DNA of 64,000 nt from Agrobacterium vaccinii (GCF_021310995.1 NZ_CP054151.1:1116001-1180000); one strand, 5' to 3'. Positions 43,598-52,317 are shown, counted from the stretch's first letter. Made by a program: numbers and translations. Notes: generated by a model not told the origin, from the letters alone.

Positions 43598-44010
43598 TGA
43601 CCCCGATCCGTCTGTCGTGGCTGGCAGTGCCGGTGCTCAACACGCTGTTTCAGATTTTCATCAAACGCGGTGCCGAGGATATGGGCGAGACCGGCGGCAT
43701 GTGGCATTGGTTGGCCGGTGCGCTCCAGTCTCACTGGGTCATCGCAGCCATCGCAGTCGAGATCATATGCTTTTTCCTCTGGATGAACATCCTCTCGGAA
43801 CTCGATCTCAGCAAGGCATTTCCGCTGTCTGCCGTCAGCTACGTCATGGTCATCGCTAGCGGATGGCTGATTTTCGGCGAACCTGTCATGAGGCTTCAGG
43901 TCATCGGAAGCATCCTCATCCTGACGGGTGTCTGGTTGATTGCCATCGCCAGTAAGGGCGAAGACAAAACGCACGAGGTTACCGAAACGCGATGTCGCGC
44001 ATCACTATGA
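43597..44010 (+). CDS. EmrE-like small membrane transporter, subunit 2
   Basis: A 137-residue protein with four helices of the same fold as the protein at 40444. The position of the EmrE glutamate is Asn15 (VPVLNTLFQIFIK), so it would be inactive alone by the EmrE mechanism and is better seen as the partner of subunit 1. Its ATG overlaps the acyltransferase stop (TGATG). The helices end near VWLIAIASKG; the last 15-20 residues (to TETRCRASL) run in another frame into a gene fragment at 43988, so its C-terminus may be a deletion product. Confidence 0.8.
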   Translation: MTPIRLSWLAVPVLNTLFQIFIKRGAEDMGETGGMWHWLAGALQSHWVIAAIAVEIICFFLWMNILSELDLSKAFPLSAVSYVMVIASGWLIFGEPVMRLQVIGSILILTGVWLIAIASKGEDKTHEVTETRCRASL

Positions 44011-44152
44011 TCTGGACGCGCGTTTTTGCCGGATGTGGGAGTACTACCTGTCGACGGCGGAAGCCGCTTTTCGCTACGAGGATCTGGTCGTGTTCCAGAT
44101 TCAGATCACCAAACGCAACGATATCGTCCCCGTCACGCGCGGTTATCTCTAT
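43988..44152 (+). pseudogene. cfa: Remnant of a cyclopropane-fatty-acyl-phospholipid synthase gene
   Basis: In one frame the sequence reads RDVAHHYDLDARF and then CRMWEYYLSTAEAAFR, ending in VVFQIQITKRND and TRGYLY. The first block is the N-terminal SAM-region motif of Cfa synthases and the second is their C-terminal end, which are normally some 250 residues apart. The simplest reading is an internal deletion joining the two at a shared ARF/RF sequence, plus loss of the 5-prime end. It directly follows, and overlaps, the tail of the second EmrE-like gene. Confidence 0.7.
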
Positions 44153-44158
44153 TCTCGC

Positions 44159-44989
44159 TCAAAAAGCGATCTGGAAAGACCGATTGAGTGAAAAGCCGAT
44201 AATGTTCTGGTCCGGTGAACCGAGAACGCTTGTGATCGGGCTCGATGCGGCATCATTCAAAAGCCGGTCGTATTTATAATAGACTTGCGCGCTCCAGGCG
44301 GGAGAAATGGTGTAGGTGGCTGCAACTGCCACACCAACGGACTTCAATCCACCGTCCGCATCGAAGGCATCGAGACGTCCATTTCTCGCGGACTCGTCCG
44401 GTGTAATGCTAAAGTTCGGATTCATATAGGCCGAATTTGCCAGTGAGGCACGGCTACCTAAGGAAAAGACAAGCTTGTCGTTGACGGGCAAAAACCAGTC
44501 AGCGGCCAGGTCTGCCACAAGGCCTTCACCGCCCCACAGTGCCTGGCGCGTTTCGACGCGTAGCCGCAATTTTTCCTCGACGGGCCAATATTGTATGAAG
44601 GCCCCCGCATCGATTGCCCAGTCTACCTCTTGCAGGCCAATCACGCGCCGGTCGTCCGAAATCGACCGGCCAGAGCGAAAGCCAGCAACGGGACCGAACT
44701 CCACACCTGAAAGCTCCAGCAGCGTATAATCAATGTTGTCGTCAGGCGCGCTATAGTCCGCTGCCTCGTCCATGCGCCTGATATCGAAGGATGGAATGAA
44801 ACCTACCGAGTTTCGGCTGGCACCCGGATAAGATGGCCCATACTCCGTGGAACCACCGATCGTCACGATCCAATCAGTTGACACGTGCTGTGGGGCATCT
44901 TGCGCCGAGGCTTGATAGGTCGTCATCATCAAGACCAGAAAGAAACCAGTGCTTGAACAACAACCACGCCAGCGCGCTGAAGAACTCAT
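44159..44989 (-). CDS. MipA/OmpV family outer membrane protein
   Basis: A 276-residue protein with a signal peptide (about residues 10-30, cleavage near ASAQ) and a beta-barrel pattern ending in Phe (SLNRSFQIAF), as for outer-membrane porin-like proteins. MipA-family blocks include GGSTEYGPSYPGASRNSVGFIPSFDIR, ALWGGEGLVADL and KSVGVAVAATYTISPAWSAQVYYKYDRLLNDAA(S). ATG at 44989; a GTG at 45016 would extend it by nine residues. It is convergent with the biosynthetic operon and its 3-prime end abuts the cfa fragment. MipA proteins are linked to murein synthesis or small-molecule uptake. Confidence 0.88.
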   Translation of the reverse strand: MSSSARWRGCCSSTGFFLVLMMTTYQASAQDAPQHVSTDWIVTIGGSTEYGPSYPGASRNSVGFIPSFDIRRMDEAADYSAPDDNIDYTLLELSGVEFGPVAGFRSGRSISDDRRVIGLQEVDWAIDAGAFIQYWPVEEKLRLRVETRQALWGGEGLVADLAADWFLPVNDKLVFSLGSRASLANSAYMNPNFSITPDESARNGRLDAFDADGGLKSVGVAVAATYTISPAWSAQVYYKYDRLLNDAASSPITSVLGSPDQNIIGFSLNRSFQIAF

Positions 44990-45282
44990 ATCACTCGCCC
45001 GTCCTTTTAGTATCACCTGTGAGCTTGTTCTTTTTCAGTTCTATCCACAAGGACATTATTGCGATGAGTCTCACTCCGTTGATTGCCACTAAGAACTAAC
45101 CCCGAGCACAGGATAAGGAGTGCGGCGGCGCGCGTTAAAGCTGTGGTGCGAAAGTCGTGAAGCTTACCTGGTCTGCGCTTGCGTTGTCGGATAGCGGGCA
45201 CAAACTTAGATTTGCCAAAGGCCCACTGCTGTCGTCCAGCAGCAGGCCTCCACTGTCAAAACCTTCGAGGGGTTCAAATCTT

Positions 45283-46608
45283 CTAAAGGTTGGCGAGCAG
45301 GTCGTTGATTCGCGATTCCATGTCGGCGAGTGCTGCATCGACATTTTTCTGGCCGATGATGGCTGCGTTCATTTCCTCGCCAATAATATCCTGAATCGCA
45401 AACTGGCGCTGCACCGTGGCAGGCAGCGGTGTGCCGAGTGTGGCGATGGAGGACACGGTATCTCGGTGAGGCAGGGCCTTGAACGCATCGCTTTCCAGGA
45501 CAGCTTTTACCGATGGCAGGTGACCGGTGCGCGCCCACTCGAAGTCGTTATCGGCAAAGAACTTCAGGAATTTGCCGATGGCTGCGGTTTGCTCCTCGGT
45601 TCGGTCTTTCTGGGAAACGCCCCAGGCGTGGCCGTCGGCATATTGGGCTTTTTTGCCGGAAAAGAGCTGCGGATAAGGATACACCGCGTAGCCACCTTTG
45701 TTCAGTGCGGTACCCTTCGTTTGCGAAGATGCGTTGTAATCGCCAATCACCCATGTGCCGTTCAGCTGGACACCGCCTTCACCGGCCAGAAACGCGTTGA
45801 TCGCGCCTGCATAATCCATGTCCTTGGTGGTGTCGTTGTTGTCGTAGAGCGCCTTATAGAGCTCAATGACCTTCTTTGCCTCGGGCGTTTGCAGCTTGAC
45901 CTTGGTTGGATCGGCAAAGAAATCTGAACCCTGCTGGAAGAGATATGTGTAGAAGTTGCGGGCGAACAGCGCCTTTTCATTGGCGAGGTTCTGGATCATG
46001 TAAGGTTTGCCGGTCTTTTCCCTGAACTGTTTGGCCTGCGCCAGAAGCTCGTCTACGCTTGTCGGTAGCTTCGGGGTTCCATCGGCATTTACAAGGCCTG
46101 CTTGCTTGAAGAGATCCATGTTGATGTGAAACAGCATGGTCCAGTTGTCGATGGGTAGGCCATACATTTTGCCTTCTTTGGTCACCCCGCCGCGCGCTGC
46201 TTCGGTAAACAGGTCCGGCGTGATGCCATTTTTCGCCAACAGTTCGTCAACTGGCAGCAACAATCCCTTGGACTGGTAATCGGAGATCGCAGAGTGGTGG
46301 ATCGACACGATATCCGGCGGATCGCCGGCCGCAAATTGTGCTGTCAGTTGGTCATATCCTGGCCATTCCACCGTCGTCACCGAAATATGGATGTCGGGAT
46401 TGTCGGCATTGAATTTGTTGATGATCGACGTGATGATCCCGCATTCCCCAACCGCCTTGGTAACATCGGTATTGGTGCCGAAATCCGCATCGCAGGCACC
46501 AAAGAAGCGCTGCAAGGTCAGTTCCGCGGCAGCATATGCGGGGCTTGCCCCCATGAGTGCGACGACGGATGCCGCCGCCAAAAACGACCGTCTAAGTACC
46601 TGCATCAT
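45283..46608 (-). CDS. Carbohydrate ABC substrate-binding protein of the arabinoside operon
   Basis: A 441-residue family 1 periplasmic binding protein. GGAGGAG lies six bases before the ATG at 46608 (a second ATG follows at once). Signal peptide MMQVLRRSFLAAASVVALMG with cleavage near AYA. Body features such as GDPPDIVSIHHS, YGLPIDNWTMLFHINMDLF, GEGGVQLNGTWVIGDYN are typical. It is the last gene of the operon that starts with the arabinofuranosidase, so an arabinose-containing oligosaccharide is the likely ligand. Confidence 0.92.
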   Translation of the reverse strand: MMQVLRRSFLAAASVVALMGASPAYAAAELTLQRFFGACDADFGTNTDVTKAVGECGIITSIINKFNADNPDIHISVTTVEWPGYDQLTAQFAAGDPPDIVSIHHSAISDYQSKGLLLPVDELLAKNGITPDLFTEAARGGVTKEGKMYGLPIDNWTMLFHINMDLFKQAGLVNADGTPKLPTSVDELLAQAKQFREKTGKPYMIQNLANEKALFARNFYTYLFQQGSDFFADPTKVKLQTPEAKKVIELYKALYDNNDTTKDMDYAGAINAFLAGEGGVQLNGTWVIGDYNASSQTKGTALNKGGYAVYPYPQLFSGKKAQYADGHAWGVSQKDRTEEQTAAIGKFLKFFADNDFEWARTGHLPSVKAVLESDAFKALPHRDTVSSIATLGTPLPATVQRQFAIQDIIGEEMNAAIIGQKNVDAALADMESRINDLLANL

Positions 46609-46642
46609 GATAGTCTCCTCCGTACATGATCGGTGTTATGAT

Positions 46643-46662
46643 CCGGCGATTGCATGCGCCGG
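46643..46662 (-). other. Stem-loop between permease and binding-protein genes
   Basis: CCGGCG (46643-46648) pairs with CGCCGG (46657-46662) in the 69 bases between the permease and the binding-protein gene. On the minus strand it has no following T-tract. It may partly separate expression of the binding protein from the permeases. Confidence 0.45.
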
Positions 46663-46677
46663 GCTTTTTGAAATGGC

Positions 46678-47529
46678 TCAACGCACCGCAGCACCCGACA
46701 CCGCGGTGACGATGTATTTCTGGAAGAACAGGTAGAGAATGAGGATCGGTGCACCCGCAAAGACTGCCTGCGACATCAGAAAGCCAAGGCCTTCCGACTG
46801 TGCAAAATTCGTCTGTGTTGAAGCGATGCCGACCGTCAGCGTGTACATTTCCTTTTTCGTGCCGGAAATCAGTGGCCAGAAGTAATCGTTCCAGGCGTTT
46901 AGAAACGTGAATATTCCAAGGGTCGCTTGTGCCGGCAACGTTAGCGGCAACAGAACTTTCCAGAAAATCTTGAAGCGACTTGCATTGTCGAGCAACGCAG
47001 CTTCATCGAGCTCTTTCGGAATGGCCCGGAAATACTGTGTCATCAGGAATACGCCGAATGGTGCGGATAATCCGGGCAGAATAAGGCCCTGGTAGCTGTT
47101 GTGGAATTTAAGCCAGCTGAACAGCTGGTGGCGCGCGATCAATACCGCCTGCTCGGGCACGGCAAGACCCATCAGGACGAGCACGAAAATGACATTTCGG
47201 AACGGAAAGTTGAGCCGGGCAAAGCCGTAACCAGCGAGCGAAGCCAGGATGAGCGTGCCGATCGTCAGGCCACCCGAAACAACCAAGCTGTTGAGTATCC
47301 AGCGAAACACCGAAGATGTTGCCAGGATGTTGATGTAATTCTGGATGGTGTAGGGCGCATGAAACACGGCGTTCATGCTGACCATCAGCTCCTTGTTGTC
47401 CTTGATCGAAAGGGCAACGACCCAGATGAGAGGTGCCATCATAATGGCAGCCGAAGCGATAGTGAGGCAGAGGATCACCCGGTCGCCTGTGGTGCGGCCG
47501 ACCATGCCGGAAACGCGTTCATTGCTCAT
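46678..47529 (-). CDS. Carbohydrate ABC transporter permease (MalG type)
   Basis: A 283-residue inner-membrane permease with six helices. The EAA loop is KELDEAALLDNASRFKIFWKVLLPLTL, and the end IVTAVSGAAVR matches MalG-type subunits. Its ATG overlaps the stop of the partner permease by four bases. Confidence 0.92.
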   Translation of the reverse strand: MSNERVSGMVGRTTGDRVILCLTIASAAIMMAPLIWVVALSIKDNKELMVSMNAVFHAPYTIQNYINILATSSVFRWILNSLVVSGGLTIGTLILASLAGYGFARLNFPFRNVIFVLVLMGLAVPEQAVLIARHQLFSWLKFHNSYQGLILPGLSAPFGVFLMTQYFRAIPKELDEAALLDNASRFKIFWKVLLPLTLPAQATLGIFTFLNAWNDYFWPLISGTKKEMYTLTVGIASTQTNFAQSEGLGFLMSQAVFAGAPILILYLFFQKYIVTAVSGAAVR

Positions 47530-48434
47530 TGCGCATCTCCCTGTCGACGAGAAACCAGAAACTGGACCATTGCGGCGATCAGGATCAACACGAACAGGAC
47601 CTCAGATGCTGCTGCTCCGAGACCGAGGTCCCATTTCGTGAAGGCGGCTTCGTAAATGTAAAGAACGAGCGGCTTGGAGACATTGTTTGGCCCGCCGTTC
47701 GACATCAGTTTCGCCTGACCGAACAACTGGAACTGAAGGACGATCTGGATAACCACGACCAGCACGAAAGTCCGCTTGATGGACGGGAAGGTAATGAAGC
47801 GGAAGGTGCGCCAGCGGCTGGCGTTGTCCAGCGCGGCTGCCTCGTAGATGTCACCGGGGATTTGCTGGAGAGCCGCGAGATACAGCATCATCGGCAGACC
47901 GATGCACCACCAGATCGTCGCGATTGCAATCGCGATCATCACCAGATCGGGATTGGACAGGAAGGCGGGGGCAGTCGCGCCGAACCAGCCATAGATCGTC
48001 GATAGCAAGCCGAAGTTTGGGATGAAGACGATGCGCCAGACCAAAGTGACAATGGTGACGGAGAGGACCGACGAGGCGAAGAACACAGTGCGCAGCACAG
48101 CCGCTGTGCGCGTCTGGCGGTTGAGCGCCAGTGCCAGCAAAAGCCCGATGACGGCGAGAGCCGGAACGGTCAGCGCTACAAAATAAAACGTGTTCCAGAT
48201 CGACTGAATGAAAATGCGGTCGTTGAACAGACGGATGTAATTCGTCAGGCCAACGAAGCGACCGACGGAAAAGGCGTCTGCTTTGTGCAGGCTGAGCCAT
48301 ATGCCCCAAAACAGGGGAACGACGAGCAGAGTGATGAAGAAGAAAAGGTAAGGCGCAACGAAAAGCGCATTGCGCCATAAGGGTGCATTGACCGACTGGA
48401 CCTTGCGAGGTGCGCTGCTGACCGTCTCAGCCAT
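47526..48434 (-). CDS. Carbohydrate ABC transporter permease (MalF/UgpA type)
   Basis: A 302-residue inner-membrane permease. EAA loop GDIYEAAALDNASRWRTFRFITFPSIK. Of several in-frame starts I use ATG 48434, which has AGGA eight bases upstream and overlaps the ATPase stop by eight bases; ATG 48443 and longer versions run into the ATPase gene. It partners the permease at 46678. Confidence 0.9.
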   Translation of the reverse strand: MAETVSSAPRKVQSVNAPLWRNALFVAPYLFFFITLLVVPLFWGIWLSLHKADAFSVGRFVGLTNYIRLFNDRIFIQSIWNTFYFVALTVPALAVIGLLLALALNRQTRTAAVLRTVFFASSVLSVTIVTLVWRIVFIPNFGLLSTIYGWFGATAPAFLSNPDLVMIAIAIATIWWCIGLPMMLYLAALQQIPGDIYEAAALDNASRWRTFRFITFPSIKRTFVLVVVIQIVLQFQLFGQAKLMSNGGPNNVSKPLVLYIYEAAFTKWDLGLGAAASEVLFVLILIAAMVQFLVSRRQGDAQ

Positions 48435-49530
48435 GGTCGCCATCCTGCGCGTGATAAGCTCGACCATCCGCGTCGAACAGATGCGCCCGCTGGCCATCCA
48501 GCGAAAGTCCGATCCTGTCTCCGATGTTTGCACGGCTAAGGCCGATATCTTCGGCGACGATCATGCTGCCATCGTCGAGCCGTGTGTAAAGCAGCGTGCG
48601 GTCCCCCAGTCGTTCCAATACCTCGACCGTGCCATTGGTGGCTGAAGGTGCACCATCTTCCGCCCGCCGTATCGCTTCCGCGCGGATGCCAAGCGTCTGT
48701 TCACCGCTTGTCAGCATGCCGGCACGCACGCCCGTTTGCAGCCGGGAGCCATCCTGAAGGGTGGCGACTGCAAAGCCATCGGCCTCGGAAATCTGCACCG
48801 GCATGAAGTTCATCGTGGGCGAACCTACAAAGGTCGCGACGAAACGGCTGGCGGGACGCAGATAGATATCCATCGGCGTTCCGATCTGCTCGATCTTGCG
48901 GTTGTTCATCACAACCACGCGGTCGGCGAGCGTCATTGCCTCGATCTGGTCATGGGTTACGAAAATCATGGTGGATTTGACCCGGTTGCGCAGTTGGGCC
49001 AGTTCGACTCGGGTTCTCACGCGCAAGGCGGCGTCGAGGTTGGAAAGAGGTTCATCGAACAGAAATGCTTTTGGTTCCTTGACGATGGCGCGCCCGATGG
49101 CCACGCGCTGTCGCTGGCCGCCGGAAAGCTGGCCCGGCTTGCGCTCAAGCAGATGGCCGATCTCCAGCATCCTAGCCGCTTCGGCGATACGGGCCGAGAC
49201 CGTTTCGGGGGGAACACCTATGTTGTGGAGGCCGAACGCCATATTGTCCGAGACAGTCATATGCGGGTAGAGCGCATAGGATTGGAATACCATAGCGATG
49301 TCGCGCTTGCCGGGAGGAAGCGTGTCGATGCGCTCGCCGTTGATGGAGATCGTACCTTCATCCACGCTCTCAAGCCCGGCGATCATGCGCAGCAAGGTGG
49401 ACTTACCGCATCCCGATGGGCCGAGAAAGACCATGAACTCGTTGGCTTTAACCGAGAGTGACAGGTTTTCCAGAACGGTCATGGCACCATAACGCTTGGT
49501 GACATTGTCTATTTCGATCTGCGCCGTCAT
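48427..49530 (-). CDS. Carbohydrate ABC transporter ATPase (UgpC/MalK type)
   Basis: A 367-residue ATPase. Walker A GPSGCGKST at 37-45, VFQSYALYPHMT, LSGGQRQRV, FLFDEPLSNLDAALR, VTHDQIEAMTL and a C-terminal TOBE domain (LGIRAEAIR) are all intact. ATG at 49530 with GGAGG upstream; a GTG four codons earlier is less likely. It lies 91 bases after the arabinofuranosidase gene and serves the arabinoside importer. Confidence 0.93.
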   Translation of the reverse strand: MTAQIEIDNVTKRYGAMTVLENLSLSVKANEFMVFLGPSGCGKSTLLRMIAGLESVDEGTISINGERIDTLPPGKRDIAMVFQSYALYPHMTVSDNMAFGLHNIGVPPETVSARIAEAARMLEIGHLLERKPGQLSGGQRQRVAIGRAIVKEPKAFLFDEPLSNLDAALRVRTRVELAQLRNRVKSTMIFVTHDQIEAMTLADRVVVMNNRKIEQIGTPMDIYLRPASRFVATFVGSPTMNFMPVQISEADGFAVATLQDGSRLQTGVRAGMLTSGEQTLGIRAEAIRRAEDGAPSATNGTVEVLERLGDRTLLYTRLDDGSMIVAEDIGLSRANIGDRIGLSLDGQRAHLFDADGRAYHAQDGDHG

Positions 49531-49621
49531 GTCAGCCTCCACCCTGCCATCGACGCCATGTCGCGATCTCTTCGTTCCGCGTAAAAGTGTATGTCCATCT
49601 TCTGCTCCCCCAACCGTGTCC

Positions 49622-51133
49622 TCAAGCCGACAGGCGGATCATGCGGTAACTCAGCGGTGCAACGGAAACGGTAAGCCGTTCCTGATCCAATATGGCACCT
49701 TCTCCTTTCACCGGTACGACATTGTCAGGCTTGTGTTCGGTGTTGGTGATGTTGATATCGGAGTGCGCAATGACCTGGTCGTCTGCAATCGAGAGCGCAC
49801 CGAATTCCAGCAATTGAACATCGAGGTCCAGCGCTTCTGTGAGGTGACGATTGACGATGAAAAATGTCACATTGCCTTTGGCCTCGTCGCGCACAGCCGA
49901 AACATCAAGGTAGGGCACGGAGCCTACGCCGTCAGCTTCATAGGTTGGGCTATCGACCATCAGCTTCAGGGCCGTTCCACGCCCGTAGACGGATGCATAA
50001 TAGTACGGATAGAAAATCGTCTGACGCCAGGCAGGGCCGCCAGGAACCGTCATGATTGGCGCGATCACGTTGACGAGCTGTGCAAGGCAGGCGATCCGCA
50101 CGACGTCCGACCGGTTGATGAACGTGTTAAGGATGCAACCAACCTGCAGCACATCCTCGAAATTATAGTCATCTTCCAAAAGCGCGGGCGCCTCTGGCCA
50201 ACCGCTACCACCTTCGAGAATCGCACGGTCACGCTCCTTGGAGTGGTACCAAACGTTCCATTCGTCGAAAGAGATATAGACATCTTTTTTGGATCGCTTC
50301 TTCGACTTCACATAGGCGATCACACCGGCAACGGTGGCGATGTAATTGTCGAGTTCCAAACTGCGAGCGAGGTAATTTGCCGTGTCCTTGGCGCGGTTTT
50401 CGAAATACATATGCAGCGAGATATAGTCGACCTCGTTATATGTGTGCTCCAGAACGGTTGCCTCCCACTGCGGGTAAGTCGGCATGTGAGCATTCGACGA
50501 CCCGCAGACGACCAGTTCGAGGCGGCTGTCGAAAGCGCGCATCGCTTTGGCCGTCTCATGGGCAAGTCTTCCATATTCGTCTGCTGTCTTGTGGCCGATC
50601 TGCCAGGGGCCGTCCATTTCGTTGCCAAGGCACCATAGGCGCACGTCGAATGGCTCTTCGCGGCCATTGGCGCGCCGCTTGTCGCTCCAAGTGCTACCCC
50701 CCTCGTGGTTGACGTATTCCAGAAAGTTGCGCGCCTCATCCAGACCACGAGAACCGAGATTGACCGCCAGCATCATTTCCGTGCCGACAGAAGTACACCA
50801 GTCCGCGAATTCATGAATGCCGACCTGATTGCTCTCTGACGTGTGCCATGCAAGGTCCAGCCTGACGGGGCGCTCTTCCCGCGGACCGATCCCGTCTTCC
50901 CAATTATAGGCTGAAACGAAGTTGCCGCCGGGATAACGGACAATCGGGACCTGAAGCTCCTTCACGAGGTCGATGACATCCTGCCGCATGCCGTTTTCAT
51001 CGGCAGTCGCGTGATCCGGCTCGTAAATCCCTGTGTAAACGGCCCGACCAAGATGCTCGATAAACGAACCGTAAAGGCGCGGATCGATCTCGGCGATGCT
51101 GAACTTGGCGTGGGCAGTAACGGCCGCCTTCAT
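49622..51133 (-). CDS. abfA: Alpha-L-arabinofuranosidase, glycoside hydrolase family 51
   Basis: A 503-residue retaining glycosidase that removes terminal arabinofuranose from arabinan or arabinoxylan oligosaccharides. The acid/base Glu172 is in WCLGNEMDGPWQ and the nucleophile Glu291 in SFDEWNVWY. GSFIEHLGRAVYTGIYEPDH and RYPGGNFVSAYNWEDGIGP are family hallmarks. There is no signal peptide, so it acts in the cytoplasm on imported oligosaccharides, which fits the linked ABC importer. Start at ATG 51133 with GGAG six bases upstream; a longer reading from 51172 would cover the likely operator. Confidence 0.95.
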   Translation of the reverse strand: MKAAVTAHAKFSIAEIDPRLYGSFIEHLGRAVYTGIYEPDHATADENGMRQDVIDLVKELQVPIVRYPGGNFVSAYNWEDGIGPREERPVRLDLAWHTSESNQVGIHEFADWCTSVGTEMMLAVNLGSRGLDEARNFLEYVNHEGGSTWSDKRRANGREEPFDVRLWCLGNEMDGPWQIGHKTADEYGRLAHETAKAMRAFDSRLELVVCGSSNAHMPTYPQWEATVLEHTYNEVDYISLHMYFENRAKDTANYLARSLELDNYIATVAGVIAYVKSKKRSKKDVYISFDEWNVWYHSKERDRAILEGGSGWPEAPALLEDDYNFEDVLQVGCILNTFINRSDVVRIACLAQLVNVIAPIMTVPGGPAWRQTIFYPYYYASVYGRGTALKLMVDSPTYEADGVGSVPYLDVSAVRDEAKGNVTFFIVNRHLTEALDLDVQLLEFGALSIADDQVIAHSDINITNTEHKPDNVVPVKGEGAILDQERLTVSVAPLSYRMIRLSA

Positions 51134-51158
51134 CTCATTCTCCACTGTATCCAAATCT

Positions 51159-51172
51159 ATGATATGTATCAT
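51159..51172. promoter_or_regulatory. Palindromic operator upstream of abfA
   Basis: ATGATA-TG-TATCAT is a perfect 6+2+6 palindrome 26-39 bases before the abfA ATG. It is preceded by AAATCTATGA (51153-51162), a ten-base word that recurs at 52251-52260 upstream of the ArsR-like regulator gene, so both could be sites for that regulator. Confidence 0.5.
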
Positions 51173-51248
51173 TATTTGAGATAAATAGAGACAACAACGG
51201 CCTTTGGGTCAAGTTAAAAGTGTTGTGCAGCGCACCCGTCGAAACGGC

Positions 51249-52175
51249 CTAGCGCGTTCGCAATCGCAGCAAAATATCCTGGTCGTAATTGCCGAATCCC
51301 CGGCCAAAAATATTGATGCCGCCAGGATGTTTGGCGTCGTTTTTCACGCCGATGCGCAGACGTATGGAGTGATGGACTTCCAGTCCCAGATCGGAAAGCC
51401 GCACGTCCGATATGCGTAAGCCATCGACATAAGAGCCATCTTCGTTGACACGGAAACTCTTAAGCTTGCCATATTGGGAGCCTTTCAGTTTCCACCAATC
51501 GGGAGTGTAAACGCCCCTCTGGTCGCCAAAATCTCCGGGCGAAGTCCATGTCGCGACGTCGATTCCATTGACAGCGAGGGTAATGTCGGAGGGCCAGTCA
51601 GCGCTGGTGCCCGGGACTTCGGAACTGAGCTCCAAAGCGAATTCGATCTCGCGAATTTCCGCATTCGAAAGCCTTGCATTGTTTGGAAACTGATACTCCA
51701 CATAGCCGCGCGTGAACCATATCAGCGCTGTTTTCATGCGGTCTGGATCAAGAAACGTGCTGGGAACATCGAGCAGTCCAATGATGCCATCGACCGAGCA
51801 AAGACCACAGGGCGCGGACACCTCGAAGCTGGTGTAGAGACCCAAAGGCATCGACACCTCAATCGCGTTTTTTTCCGTTTCCTTGATGTTATCCTTCAGC
51901 ACAATCAGGACTTCATCGTACACGCACGAGCAAATCTTCTGGCTTCCCTTGCGAGCCTTGATCGTTTCTGTGCGTATAAGCCCTGCGTCTTCCAGTAACT
52001 GGACGCTTGTTGAAACAGTTGATTGCGGAAGGCTCAGCTCAGCGGCAAGATCATTGACATTCATTGGTCCTTTCCGCTGCATCAGTTTTAGCATCGCAAT
52101 ACGCGCCGGTGATGCGAGAGCCTTGAGAACGGATTGATGCTCCTCTGGGTCCACGACAAGGAAATTGCGATTCAC
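51249..52175 (-). CDS. ArsR-like winged-helix regulator with C-terminal ligand domain
   Basis: A 308-residue regulator of the arabinoside operon by position. Residues 10-75 form an ArsR-type helix-turn-helix (HQSVLKALASPARIAMLKLMQRKGPMNVNDLAAEL, LPQSTVSTSVQLLEDAGLIRTE); a Cys-containing middle region (CSCVYDE, APCGLCSVDG) and a beta-rich C-terminal domain of about 150 residues (WWKLKGSQYGKLKSFRVNEDGSYVDGLRISD, INIFGRGFGNY) follow. The latter may bind a carbohydrate. Start is a GTG at 52175 with GGGAG seven bases before it. Longer than metal-sensing ArsR proteins. Confidence 0.8.
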   Translation of the reverse strand: MNRNFLVVDPEEHQSVLKALASPARIAMLKLMQRKGPMNVNDLAAELSLPQSTVSTSVQLLEDAGLIRTETIKARKGSQKICSCVYDEVLIVLKDNIKETEKNAIEVSMPLGLYTSFEVSAPCGLCSVDGIIGLLDVPSTFLDPDRMKTALIWFTRGYVEYQFPNNARLSNAEIREIEFALELSSEVPGTSADWPSDITLAVNGIDVATWTSPGDFGDQRGVYTPDWWKLKGSQYGKLKSFRVNEDGSYVDGLRISDVRLSDLGLEVHHSIRLRIGVKNDAKHPGGINIFGRGFGNYDQDILLRLRTR

Positions 52176-52250
52176 GATCAGGCTCCCAAGAATAATAGCT
52201 AATCTTTTTTGTACCTGAAAACCTGATTTGATCAATGCATAATCACCTGC

Positions 52251-52260
52251 AAATCTATGA
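52251..52260. promoter_or_regulatory. Second copy of the AAATCTATGA word
   Basis: This ten-base word, 76-85 bases before the regulator start, is identical to 51153-51162 upstream of abfA. It may be a half-site for autoregulation. Confidence 0.35.
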
Positions 52261-52317
52261 CAATCGATACGGTTGGACTGGTTTGATAACTCGTGCTCGC
52301 TGATTGCCCCGGGCCCT

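Noticed and set aside
45013..45201. 62-codon minus frame upstream of the MipA-type gene with a hydrophobic segment
   Set aside because: Starts at a GTG without a ribosome site and could be part of the leader; nothing supports translation.
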